Positions 8,922 through 16,436 of a DNA stretch of 20,749 bases are shown one piece after another. The stretch comes from Proteromonas lacertae (taxonomy: Eukaryota > Sar > Bigyra > Opalinata > Proteromonadidae): assembly GCA_002245135.1 (NCBI GenBank), contig NGBS01001267.1, positions 1 to 20,749 of the forward strand, given 5' to 3'. The notes beneath the pieces were generated by a model. It made no database searches. It saw only the letters and a list, made by a program, of their open reading frames with translations, and was not told the DNA's origin. Both the position numbers and the translations under genes were made by a program. The first letter of the stretch is position 1. Every line of letters begins with the position of its first letter.

Positions 8922-9215
8922 ATTTTATATTTTTTTGATAAAAAACGGTTTTTCTAAAATTTCAGGAAAATCAAAACTGTTTCTTTTTTCTGTTTATAAC
9001 AACAGTTTCTCGTCAGAATTTCGATTTAGTAAAAAATATAGAATACTGTAGATAATTCTTTAAATATATATTTTTGACACTATTTAAATTCTTTTGAATG
9101 TTTTTAACTACACTATATAAATCCATAAATAAATTGATAAATGAAAAAAAAGTAAGAACGCATTCTGTAGCTTGGCCACCACACTATTTAATCACTAAGT
9201 CCTAGTCAGGCTACA
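8922..9215. other. Gene-free spacer before the cargo unit
   Basis: This is AT-rich sequence with no supported gene. It ends in a short, more GC-rich patch (about 9165-9215) unlike its surroundings, next to the start of inverted repeat C. Confidence 0.5.
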
Positions 9216-9545
9216 CAGGACACGCTACTTACTTACATAGAAATACATTTCTTATTCTATAAAGTAGCTACCCTGCCGGGGTAGAACAGGTAGCTACCTA
9301 TCTATTTATACACTTTATTTCTACTATCCTACACTACAAACTATTAAAAACATAAAAATAAATTTTAACCCATAAATTTATTCACACACTAAAATATATA
9401 CACAATTTTAAATTCACCACTTGCTCCAGTATAACCCGTACCAAAAACTAATTTACACTCAAATCGCTTATTCTTACCTGTAGAAGGCACCTAAGAATAG
9501 TCTGGTACGGGTTACCCACCTACAGTGATATTCTTACGGTTATAT
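9216..9545. repeat. Inverted repeat C, left copy
   Basis: It pairs with 12848-13204. The outer 130 bp are nearly identical between copies. It contains a GTAGCTACC...GGTAGCTAC hairpin (9264-9297) and a wider pair of 12-nt arms (9432-9443 and 9503-9514). Its inner part holds degenerate copies of the ACCCGTACCA and CTTATTCTTAC motifs that form tandem units in the right copy. Confidence 0.8.
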
Positions 9546-9583
9546 ATATATATAATAATAATAATATATATATATAACACTTA
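9541..9583. repeat. AT dinucleotide/trinucleotide microsatellite
   Basis: A run of TA repeats, then TAA repeats, then TA repeats gives an almost self-complementary tract at the inner edge of inverted repeat C. It may be slippage-prone. Confidence 0.7.
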
Positions 9584-10396
9584 CATTTTTGATATCAAAA
9601 TTCAAATATTTTCATAGGCTTGAGGTTTGTGTTATTTTCTTTGTTTTACAAAAGTTTTTTCAGTTGTATGAAAAACATATTAATAAACACTTAGAGAAGA
9701 AAAGCATATAAAAATTAATGGTATATGTTTCATAAGTCCAGAAAAGTTGAATGTATAAGAATGTAATGCGAGAAGTGTGATTTGGTTAATTAGCTGTATT
9801 TTTTATAAAATAATAAACATTATTTAATTAGTATAAAGAAAACAAAAGAGTGTATTCTGATTTGCAAGTGATTTTAAGATCTGATGCAATATATTAACTA
9901 TACTCATTATGCACTAATTATATATATTATAGTAAATAAAAAGACACTTTTTCTATACATATATTTCCGCAATTACACATTATTTGTCTATATCTAAATT
10001 GGTGATATAAAAACAGCAAATTTTGTATGATAAAAATCCATTTATGCTAATTATTTAATTACAATAATATAAACTATTTTAATAGTTTTAAAATCAAAAA
10101 AATGAAATGAATGTAGTTTGAGAAAGTTTGTGTGACAACACTGACTTCAGAAGGGGTATAATTCTTAAATCCTTAAATTTTGTCACTTTTTATTTAGACA
10201 TCATATTAAAATAAAAACATAAAATTTGAAATATAAATTAATTCTAACACTCATTTATGTAGTTTTTTCTCAATATAATGAAACTATTTTTTTACTCACA
10301 AAAGTAGCTTATATGACAAGGTAACATTATATCTCTTCATAACTCATTATGAGTAATAACATTATGTAATTAGTTTGTTTCTAAAGTTTCTAATCG
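9584..10396. other. Gene-free AT-rich region inside the cargo unit
   Basis: No open frame of convincing length, RNA gene or repeat family was recognised. It could be remnant element sequence or hold cis signals. Confidence 0.5.
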
Positions 10397-10424
10397 CTCA
10401 ACGGGGAGTTGTACTCAACGGGGA
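10397..10424. repeat. Two direct copies of CTCAACGGGGA
   Basis: Two identical 11-mers lie at 10397-10407 and 10414-10424, a 17-nt period, just before the partial terminus copy. The GC content is locally high for this window. They could be protein-binding iterons or remains of a tandem repeat. Confidence 0.5.
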
Positions 10425-10430
10425 ACAACA

Positions 10431-11050
10431 ACACCATATGGTGACTATCCTTTATCAAATAAATCAAAAAATAAAGTTCAAGCCAAATCACTTTTTTGTC
10501 AGAATGTTCAAGAATTTTCTTAAAATTAATTGAGTCAAATCACTTTTTTTAACATTTGTTTTTTATTGATTAGATAAATTAGTGTTTAAAATTTAAATCT
10601 AATTTTAATAAACAAATTTTGTGTATAATTAGCTGCTCATTAAAAAATTTGTTTCTTTTTTATGACAGTTTATTTTTTATGGCAACTAGATAACATATAA
10701 ATGAGATATCTTTCAGCTGTATTGTAAACAGTTTTTTATATCTATATTGATGTATATTAATAGCTTTTAATAGCTTTTATGTTTCTAAAAATTAATTTGT
10801 TACATAAATAATGAAGCATATAATGACTAAAGTAAATGTATTTCTACAGAATTATGAAACTATCAAAAAATTGTGAAAATTTATTTGATATGTATGTATA
10901 TATAAGTGTTGAAGGAGATGGATGTATTTTTTCAAATCATTTCTATGTGAAATACTTACTATGTGTGTATATAGAATTTTTGAACTTAATTAGTGACTTC
11001 ACGGTAGAAATACTTAATAACCCAAACAAACACCATTTTAATATCACAAC
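10431..11050. repeat. Partial third copy of the repeat A terminus
   Basis: In direct orientation this segment matches pieces of 13530-13830. Shared parts are one hairpin arm (10431-10452), an AAAGTTCAAGCCAAATCAC-like block, a TAAATCTAATTTTAAT...GTATAATTAGCT block around 10580-10640, and AATAACCCAAACAAACACCATTTTAAT at 11016-11042 (opposite 13795-13822). About 370 bases between the last two blocks are not shared. The acyltransferase follows and points at it, as X' does at the right terminus. Confidence 0.6.
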
Positions 11051-11069
11051 AATAGCAATAGAAACTTTA

Positions 11070-12818
11070 TTAAAAAGGAACTGAAACATAATACACTTTA
11101 CATTCTTTACTTTTTAAATGCCATACACCATGAATTTTGTTATGATATAACATATAATTATTATTTTTCTGATCTTTGCTTCCTTTGAAATTACATTCAT
11201 ACTTTAGAATATCCACAATCCTATGAATATAATTTATATAGAATCTGTTGTTCAAGTGATGATAATCTCTATCCTTATATAAACATGTATTATTAAATGT
11301 AACATTACAGCAACTACTATTGCATATATCCTTTGTTATATTAATTATATAAACATTATTTATTTCAGATATATTTGTAATATCCATATCATTTCTAAAT
11401 ATTGACTTATTCACTTTGGCAGTTTTCATTTGAAGTAATTCTTTACAGCTGTAATCTTTATATAAATTAGGAGTTGGAGGGAAAAAAATAATACGTTGGG
11501 TGTATTTTAGTAAATATAAAAAGTATCTGTATGTATTATTCACATAATTTTCAACACTATGATGATATCTTTTATCTAAATAATTTGCATAAAGAATTAT
11601 ACAAAAAGTAGTATTTATATCTTCTAATAGATTAGTTTTATAATCAAGAAGAAATTGTGTATGGATATATTTAAAATATAAATGTATATTTCTATTTCTA
11701 CAATAGTTAGATACCATTCCCATCAATGGAACAGAATGAGAATCTCCTATTACAATCATCGACTTTCTAAATTTCAAACTATTTTTGAAACAATCATATT
11801 CATTTAGATTTATATATCTAAAAATATAATCATCATTATATGAAGGTTGGTTGTTTCTTTTATTTAATATCAGTTTTGATATGACTAAAAGTAAACTTGC
11901 TGATATACCTGATATTAGTATAACTAAAATACTATTGTATTTTCTTAAATTAAGTTGAATTATACTATCAATACTATTAAAAATAAATACTAATAGTATA
12001 AGAAGAAATGTAAACTTTATTAATTCCTTTTTATATTCCACTGAAATAGGATAATGAACTAAATATATAATGTATGATATATTACCAATATATTCAAATA
12101 AATAGAATCTGAATTTATCTACTCTTGACATTAGAAAAGAAAATGATACTACAACTGATAAAGGATAGATAAATAGATTATTATTGATTGTATATGAAAT
12201 GATAATCACTAGCGCACAATATAGCAGTTTGAGTTGATAATTTGTATTGTCATACTGCAAGTTATAACCCAATATACCGCTATTAAATTCATAAAATCTG
12301 CAAATAAGGAGAAAATAATCATATTCATTTTTTAGGTTTTTCCAAATATAAAAACCTAATGATATCAGTGATATATAAATGTTGATAAAACTGTACAATA
12401 TAAAAATTGGACATAGAATGTAATATTTCATTTCAACTGAGAGAGACCAATAGTGTAAGAAAATAGACGTAGATGAAGGATGAAAATAATCGTTTATCAT
12501 TTCACTAAAATATGTATTAACATCAAACAAAATGCAATATTTGTATTCTTCATATAAACGATTTGTTTTGGGGTATATAATGTAATAAAACGTAAGAACA
12601 GCATATGCAGGAGGAAATAATCTTCTAATTCTTGAGGATATAAAATTTAAATAATTATATTCCAGCTTTTTATATTGATACGTCATGATAAACCCTGATA
12701 TTACGAAAAAGACATCAACTCCTATAAATCCATATTTATTAATATCTAAATGATATAAAATTACCACTAATACTGCAATACATCTAAGTATCTGAATATC
12801 ATAATAATATATTGCCAT
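11070..12818 (-). CDS. Acyltransferase-3/SGNH O-acyltransferase (OafA-like)
   Basis: The gene encodes a 582-aa integral membrane acyltransferase, probably transferring acetyl or similar groups onto surface glycans or another exported substrate. Acyltransferase-3 features in order are: Arg-x10-His in the first membrane helix (R12, H23); FIGVDVFFVISGF at 31-43; RIRRLFPPAY at 63-72; WSLSVE at 124-129; an FYEFNSGILG segment near 175-184; and an IGNISYIIYLVHYP segment at 244-257. About ten hydrophobic helices run to residue 315. The C-terminal SGNH hydrolase-like domain begins near 350, with the GDSH block at 358-361 and the Asp-x-x-His pair at about D518 and H521. All key motifs are present and the frame is open, so it looks functional. 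Family members are common in bacteria and some animals and are not standard Polinton genes. The start codon lies just inside inverted repeat C, so its promoter may be in the repeat. Confidence 0.88.
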   Translation of the reverse strand: MAIYYYDIQILRCIAVLVVILYHLDINKYGFIGVDVFFVISGFIMTYQYKKLEYNYLNFISSRIRRLFPPAYAVLTFYYIIYPKTNRLYEEYKYCILFDVNTYFSEMINDYFHPSSTSIFLHYWSLSVEMKYYILCPIFILYSFINIYISLISLGFYIWKNLKNEYDYFLLICRFYEFNSGILGYNLQYDNTNYQLKLLYCALVIIISYTINNNLFIYPLSVVVSFSFLMSRVDKFRFYLFEYIGNISYIIYLVHYPISVEYKKELIKFTFLLILLVFIFNSIDSIIQLNLRKYNSILVILISGISASLLLVISKLILNKRNNQPSYNDDYIFRYINLNEYDCFKNSLKFRKSMIVIGDSHSVPLMGMVSNYCRNRNIHLYFKYIHTQFLLDYKTNLLEDINTTFCIILYANYLDKRYHHSVENYVNNTYRYFLYLLKYTQRIIFFPPTPNLYKDYSCKELLQMKTAKVNKSIFRNDMDITNISEINNVYIINITKDICNSSCCNVTFNNTCLYKDRDYHHLNNRFYINYIHRIVDILKYECNFKGSKDQKNNNYMLYHNKIHGVWHLKSKECKVYYVSVPF

Positions 12819-12847
12819 TAATCTAGTAGTTCTCCATATTTATTAAT

Positions 12848-13204
12848 CACGGGTTTGAGGTTTTGGTACAGAAACACTGGGTGAAGTGAGAAGCTTATTC
12901 TTACGGTTTTTTTCACGGGTTTGAACTTTTGGTAGGGCTAACCCATGTTAAGCGATAATCTTAAGGTTTTTTTCACGAGATTAATATTTTGGTAGATAAG
13001 TACTGGAGTGAGTGTGTATATATAAAAAACAGTTTTGAATATTTTTATGGGTGTAATTTTAAAAATATGTTTTTAATAGTTTTTAGTGTAGGATAGTAGA
13101 AATAAAATGTATAAATAGATAAGTAGCTACCTGTTCTACCCCGGCAGGGTAGCTACTTTATAGAATAAGAAATGTATTTCTATGTAAGTAAGTAGCGTGT
13201 CCTG
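12848..13204. repeat. Inverted repeat C, right copy, with tandem units
   Basis: It is the partner of 9216-9545. The inner half contains three degenerate tandem units starting with CACGGGTTTGA-like sequence at 12848, 12914 and 12974 (periods of 66 and 60), each with a TTTTGGTA motif; the first two also carry a CTTA.GGTTTTTT-type end. The outer half is the high-identity terminal part with the GTAGCTAC hairpin. Confidence 0.8.
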
Positions 13205-13625
13205 ATAATAATGAAAGAAAGGTGGTTATGTATACCTATACATAACCCCCTATTGTTTTTTCCGTTTCAAAAAAATATCCGTTTTATAGTATACATAACC
13301 CCCTATGTGTTTTTTGTCCGTTTCATAATCAAACCATAATTCAAGCTTACATTATTTTTTCGCTTTTCTGTTTGAATTTAAACAAAAATAATTATTCCAT
13401 TTGAATCCTCATCTTATGATGAATCTATTTATGTAGTTAGTTAAAATTATAGAAAGTGAATGACATATAATTTCAAAAAATAATTCAATAAAAACAATCT
13501 AAATAGGATGGTCAACATATGGTGTGATATGACACCATATGGTAAGCATCCTATGTTATAAAAAACAAAACAAAAAAATGGAGTTCAAGTCAAATCTCGA
13601 AACGCATCTATTTTTCTAAGTGTTA
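13205..13625. repeat. Inverted repeat A, right copy
   Basis: This is the inverted partner of 2155-2540. Its inner end touches the outer end of inverted repeat C with no intervening bases. Compared with the left copy it has an extra or diverged stretch at about 13330-13500. Beyond it, 13640-13780 also resembles 2300-2415 in inverted orientation, so the terminal sequences are mosaic. No gene is present between 12819 and 13886. Confidence 0.7.
13503..13554. repeat. Imperfect hairpin in right repeat A
   Basis: Arms 13503-13525 and 13532-13554 pair at 20 of 23 positions around a 6-nt loop. It corresponds to the hairpin at 2235-2286. The core ACCATATGGTG differs from the left copy, yet self-complementarity is largely kept in both, which suggests compensated change. 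Confidence 0.7.
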
Positions 13626-13886
13626 TAGTTAGAGCTAGGATTAGTTTGAATACATAATAAATATATCAATTGATTTGCTTTCTTTTTCTCTATCTTTCTA
13701 TGTATTTATTTTTTATGTTTGACTATAATTGAAATCTAATTTAATTAAAAAAATTTTGCGTATAATTAGCTACGCATATATACATACACTTATAATAACC
13801 CCAAACAAACACTATTTTAATGATAAATAATATTTTAATTTTTAAATGATAATAATTTTATATTTTTAAGGACTTAATTAGCAGTC
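13626..13886. other. Non-coding terminal region between repeat A and X'
   Basis: It holds the block that resembles 2300-2415 (inverted) and the GCGTATAATTAGCTACGC near-palindrome around 13757-13774, whose degenerate copy is at about 10620. No gene is supported. Confidence 0.5.
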
Positions 13887-14514
13887 CTAATCAATTATTA
13901 CTACTTCGTCATCGTCAAACATTCTTCTATGTTTCTTTTTCTTCTCTTCTTCTTCTTCATCATCATCATCTTTGTTGTTCTTTCTTTTTCTTTTTGAATC
14001 ATCATCATCATCTTCTCTTGATACAATAATGTTACTTTGTTCATCTTTTTCTGTTTCTTGACTGAATCCAGTTGGAAGATCTCCATCTCCCCATTCACTC
14101 ATGTTTTCATCACATAATTGTTTCAAATCTATATATAACCAATCCAGAGTTCTGTCATACTATATAAAATAAAATATAAATATATGATATAAAATTGATT
14201 TTTCATTATCATCACAATAGCGGAAAAGATACAATAATTGATCCTTTAAGTATCTGAATTTGGAGATCTTAGCCATATCATTGTGGATAAGGCTACATTT
14301 TTTAAAATCATTGATCCACGCATCAAAGGAACCATAATATATGCTGTCTGGATTAAACCTATTTAAATATATAATATATATATATAATATACTTATATCT
14401 ACTGCAATCTCTAATATGTCTTTGAATGATTGATCCATTAAAGAGAATGTTGTCAAATTCCTTCTCAGTATACCTGCTAGGTATTTCTTTGAAATATACT
14501 ATGCGTTGATTCAT
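13887..14514 (-). pseudogene. Gene X', right homologue of gene X
   Basis: The gene starts at the ATG at 14514 and points toward right repeat A. Segments align in order with the left copy at 1252-2057: an Arg-Tyr-Lys-Tyr-Ile-Ile stretch, a Phe-x-x-Trp segment, a Tyr-Asp-Arg-x-Leu-Asp segment, a Gly-Asp-x-Asp-Leu segment and an acidic/basic tail ending in an Asp-rich stretch. The frame changes about twice. The first change is GT-AG bounded (roughly 30 nt) at the same place as in the left copy, consistent with a conserved short intron; the second is less clear. Function is unknown. The charged tail would suit a nuclear DNA- or chromatin-associated protein. Divergence from the left copy is high at protein level, so the two are old paralogues or come from different elements. 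Confidence 0.5.
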
Positions 14515-14532
14515 TGATATTTTAAAAAAGAT

Positions 14533-14571
14533 AAATAGATTTCAAACCTGCCGGCTTGTTCAAATCTATTT
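14533..14571. repeat. Hairpin upstream of X'
   Basis: Ten-nt arms AAATAGATTT (14533-14542) and AAATCTATTT (14562-14571) enclose a loop that is itself partly self-complementary around GCCGGC. It lies about 20 nt upstream of the X' start, where an operator or promoter-proximal structure would be expected. No function is shown. Confidence 0.55.
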
Positions 14572-14916
14572 TGAAAAAAACTATAAAGGAAACATGATAG
14601 ATAGAATCTAAGTATTATTTATATATACTTACTAGGGTATATACCCATCTCTAATATATCAATATCTCATTTCAGGCAATAATCTAAATCATCTTTGATT
14701 ATGAAACATATATGAAATCTAACTACATCAATCGATTGCTCATGATATGCCATATAATAAGAAACACATCAGATTATTCATTATGTCAATGGATCGTGAG
14801 ATATTATTTTTTTTAACAAACCTCAAACATTTGTATTACTAAACAAACAATAACTTTATTGATTAGACCCATAAAAATTTAATATTATATATAATAGCAA
14901 AAAAAAAACAAAGAAG
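14572..14916. other. Gene-free spacer between divergent genes
   Basis: AT-rich, with a GGGTATATACCC palindrome around 14635-14646. No open frame of note. It presumably holds the promoters of X' and of the gene at 14917. Confidence 0.45.
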
Positions 14917-15414
14917 ATGCCTGACCATTTAACATATAATATGCTTAGACAACCTAACGGTGAATATGCTTTTTATATTCATAGATATAGAGACAATAGA
15001 GCACATAGATGGGTTATTCAATTTCCAATTAAAACAATGAAAATATTAAAAAGAAATAAAGTAAAGGTGTTTATATGTGGTTCACTCAGAACTAATAGAA
15101 ATGATCCAGAAGTACTAGGTGATTATAGACATCATGGCGATCAATTAATGATAAACCTTAAAACCTATGGGTATGACAGAAGAGCTTCAATATTAGTAAT
15201 GAATAGAAAATTAAGAAATGGAGAACATGAGTATGCAGATGGTGATTGTATTCCTCAAAAATTTAAAAAATATGTTTTTCATCATATGAGTTATCAATGG
15301 AATGGAGGGAATTTTTATCACATACATCCAGTTGATAGAAATGTTGCTGATGGAATTAGTAGTAGTAGTAGTAGTAGTAGTGATAGTAGTAGTAGTAATA
15401 GTGACTCTGATTAA
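14917..15414 (+). CDS. Uncharacterised 165-aa protein with Ser/Asp tail
   Basis: The frame is open from ATG to TAA with good length for this AT-rich sequence. The first 145 residues look like a compact basic domain rich in Arg, His and Tyr, including FYIHRYRDNRAHRW, KVFICGSL and HHMSYQWNGGNFYHIHP segments. The tail (about 148-165) is nearly all Ser and Asp, encoded by AGT repeats. I do not recognise the fold. Its position, between the element terminus and the capsid module, is where Polintons keep small accessory or virion genes. Acidic-Ser tails are often phosphorylated, but nothing here proves that. Confidence 0.65.
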   Translation: MPDHLTYNMLRQPNGEYAFYIHRYRDNRAHRWVIQFPIKTMKILKRNKVKVFICGSLRTNRNDPEVLGDYRHHGDQLMINLKTYGYDRRASILVMNRKLRNGEHEYADGDCIPQKFKKYVFHHMSYQWNGGNFYHIHPVDRNVADGISSSSSSSSDSSSSNSDSD

Positions 15415-15524
15415 ATACTTAAAAATTCTATTATTATTATTATTATATATGTTTGTTTTTGTTTGATAAACATACTATTAATAGTTACTATATTTTAAAT
15501 AATATCTATTATAAAAATCACAAC

Positions 15525-15998
15525 ATGTCTTATTATGGAGGATGGCCAAAAGGGTTTAAAATTAGTAAAGACTGGAATACATATATTCCTAAATCAGTTA
15601 ACAGGAGTAAATGGAGAAAGAGCTATGATTTGTATAGAGACAAAGTAAAGAATGCACTACAAAACAAAACAAAAGTTAAATTACAATATAGACAATTGAT
15701 GAAAATGTATGAACGATTATTAGCTGCTAATCCACCTAAACAAAGAGGAAGACCAAAAGGAAGTAAAGATAGAGCAAAACGTAAACCAAGACGAGCCGGG
15801 CCACGAGCCGCGCCAAAGAATGATCCACATCGTATAGTTGTGCATAATGGCAGCATTATCAGTATGGTATTCCAGTTCCTAATATGGATAATTAAAGTAA
15901 TTCTATATATATTCTGTTTTTTATGTAATGTTATGTGTGTTTGTTTTTGGTGTTTGGTATTGCTATATCCGGCGACCACTTTGCAACTTGAATTGTAA
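15525..15998 (+). CDS. Basic AT-hook/membrane protein, possible virion core protein
   Basis: I choose the ATG at 15525; the frame is open from 15453, but the later start gives a protein with normal composition (157 aa). Residues 1-70 are Tyr/Lys/Trp-rich. Residues about 72-104 form a strongly basic segment with an RGRPKGSKDRAKRKPRRAG core, which resembles an AT-hook. A long hydrophobic, Cys-rich segment (about 116-147) is a probable membrane helix or pair. A basic DNA-binding part followed by a hydrophobic tail is the layout of adenovirus pX and of pX-like core proteins in adintoviruses, so a DNA-condensing virion protein is plausible. The assignment rests on layout, not on sequence identity. 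The gene ends just before a tandem hairpin. Confidence 0.6.
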   Translation: MSYYGGWPKGFKISKDWNTYIPKSVNRSKWRKSYDLYRDKVKNALQNKTKVKLQYRQLMKMYERLLAANPPKQRGRPKGSKDRAKRKPRRAGPRAAPKNDPHRIVVHNGSIISMVFQFLIWIIKVILYIFCFLCNVMCVCFWCLVLLYPATTLQLEL

Positions 15999-16070
15999 TA
16001 TAAGTTACAACTGGCGCCAGTTGTAACTTGAATTGTGATGTATCTTACAACTTGGGCTAGTTGTAAGATA
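15985..16070. terminator. Tandem hairpins between convergent genes
   Basis: Two tandem units of about 40 bp (AACTTGAATTGT starts at 15985 and 16025) each contain a hairpin: a perfect 28-nt palindrome centred on GGCGCC (16002-16029), and 12-nt arms with a TGGGCT loop (16041-16052 and 16059-16070). It overlaps the 3' ends of a plus-strand and a minus-strand gene, so it could act as a bidirectional end signal or be a small inserted repeat. The call as a terminator is inference. Confidence 0.5.
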
Positions 16071-16223
16071 CAAGTTTAACCAAAAATAAAAAAAACATAA
16101 TATAATAATATAATATAAAGAGTGAAATAAATTTAAATAGTCATTTTCCCTTTGTTTAGTGATTTCAATAAGAGACTGAATATCCTTAAGTGTCTTATCA
16201 TGTTCTAACCCTTTATTCATCAT
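16005..16223 (-). CDS. Small membrane protein (72 aa)
   Basis: It starts with two consecutive ATGs at 16223; the first overlaps the stop of the upstream small gene as ATGA. Residues 1-30 are charged and probably helical, followed by a hydrophobic segment (about 35-53, rich in Ile, Phe and Leu) that is a likely membrane span. The last 18 residues are encoded by the tandem hairpin region and may be an accidental extension. No family is recognised. Stop-start overlap with the preceding small membrane gene supports both being real and translated together. Confidence 0.45.
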   Translation of the reverse strand: MMNKGLEHDKTLKDIQSLIEITKQRENDYLNLFHSLYYIIILCFFYFWLNLYLTTSPSCKIHHNSSYNWRQL

Positions 16224-16369
16224 GCATCTATATTATTTCTAAGTTCTTCTATGTCTGTATTGTTTGGAATACAATTGTGTGCCTTTAAGTATTTGAAAAG
16301 AGCCAAAGCTATCATATACAATACAAATACGAGAACTGAAAGCAAAACAGTTATTACATCAAAGTCCAT
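16220..16369 (-). CDS. Small membrane protein (49 aa)
   Basis: A short frame from ATG (16369) to TGA (16220-16222). It starts MDFDVITVLLSVLVFVLYM, a clear N-terminal membrane span, followed by a short hydrophilic tail with two Asn-rich stretches. Its stop overlaps the start of the next small membrane gene (ATGA). It is too short for family assignment. The pair looks like a translationally coupled unit of small viral membrane proteins. Confidence 0.5.
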   Translation of the reverse strand: MDFDVITVLLSVLVFVLYMIALALFKYLKAHNCIPNNTDIEELRNNIDA

Positions 16370-16436
16370 GTGTGTTTATGAGAATCTTATATAAGAAAAC
16401 AAAATTAATCAAAGTAATGTATTTATTATCAATAAA

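Larger units (their letters stand above)
9216..13204. mobile_element. 4-kb cargo unit bounded by inverted repeat C
   Basis: The first about 180 bases (9216 onward) match the reverse complement of the last about 180 (up to 13204) at high identity, starting with CAGGACACGCTACTTACTTAC at both ends. The repeats then continue at lower similarity as a hairpin-rich, partly tandem region to about 9545 and 12848. Between them are one clear gene, an acyltransferase, and about 2 kb without recognisable genes, including a partial copy of the repeat A terminus. No transposase or integrase is inside, so it would depend on enzymes supplied elsewhere. No target-site duplication is evident at its ends. It may be a non-autonomous element or a cargo segment. 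Confidence 0.65.

Noticed and set aside
9165-9300. Possible tRNA or structured RNA gene in the locally GC-rich patch
   Set aside because: The pairing is explained by the GTAGCTACC hairpin of repeat C; no cloverleaf or A/B-box pattern was found.
10836-11084. An 82-codon plus-strand open frame next to the acyltransferase gene
   Set aside because: Its 3' part lies in the repeat block shared with non-coding sequence at 13795-13822, it overlaps the end of the acyltransferase gene, and it shows no motif; it is probably chance.
12848-13020. Possible CRISPR-like array
   Set aside because: Only three degenerate units without uniform repeats or spacers, in a eukaryotic element; they are part of inverted repeat C.
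13901-14098. Lys/Met-rich frame overlapping the tail of X'
   Set aside because: It is a frame-shifted reading of the Asp/Glu/Lys repeat tract.
15623-15979. Minus-strand frame opposite the basic membrane protein
   Set aside because: The plus strand has the better start, composition and context.
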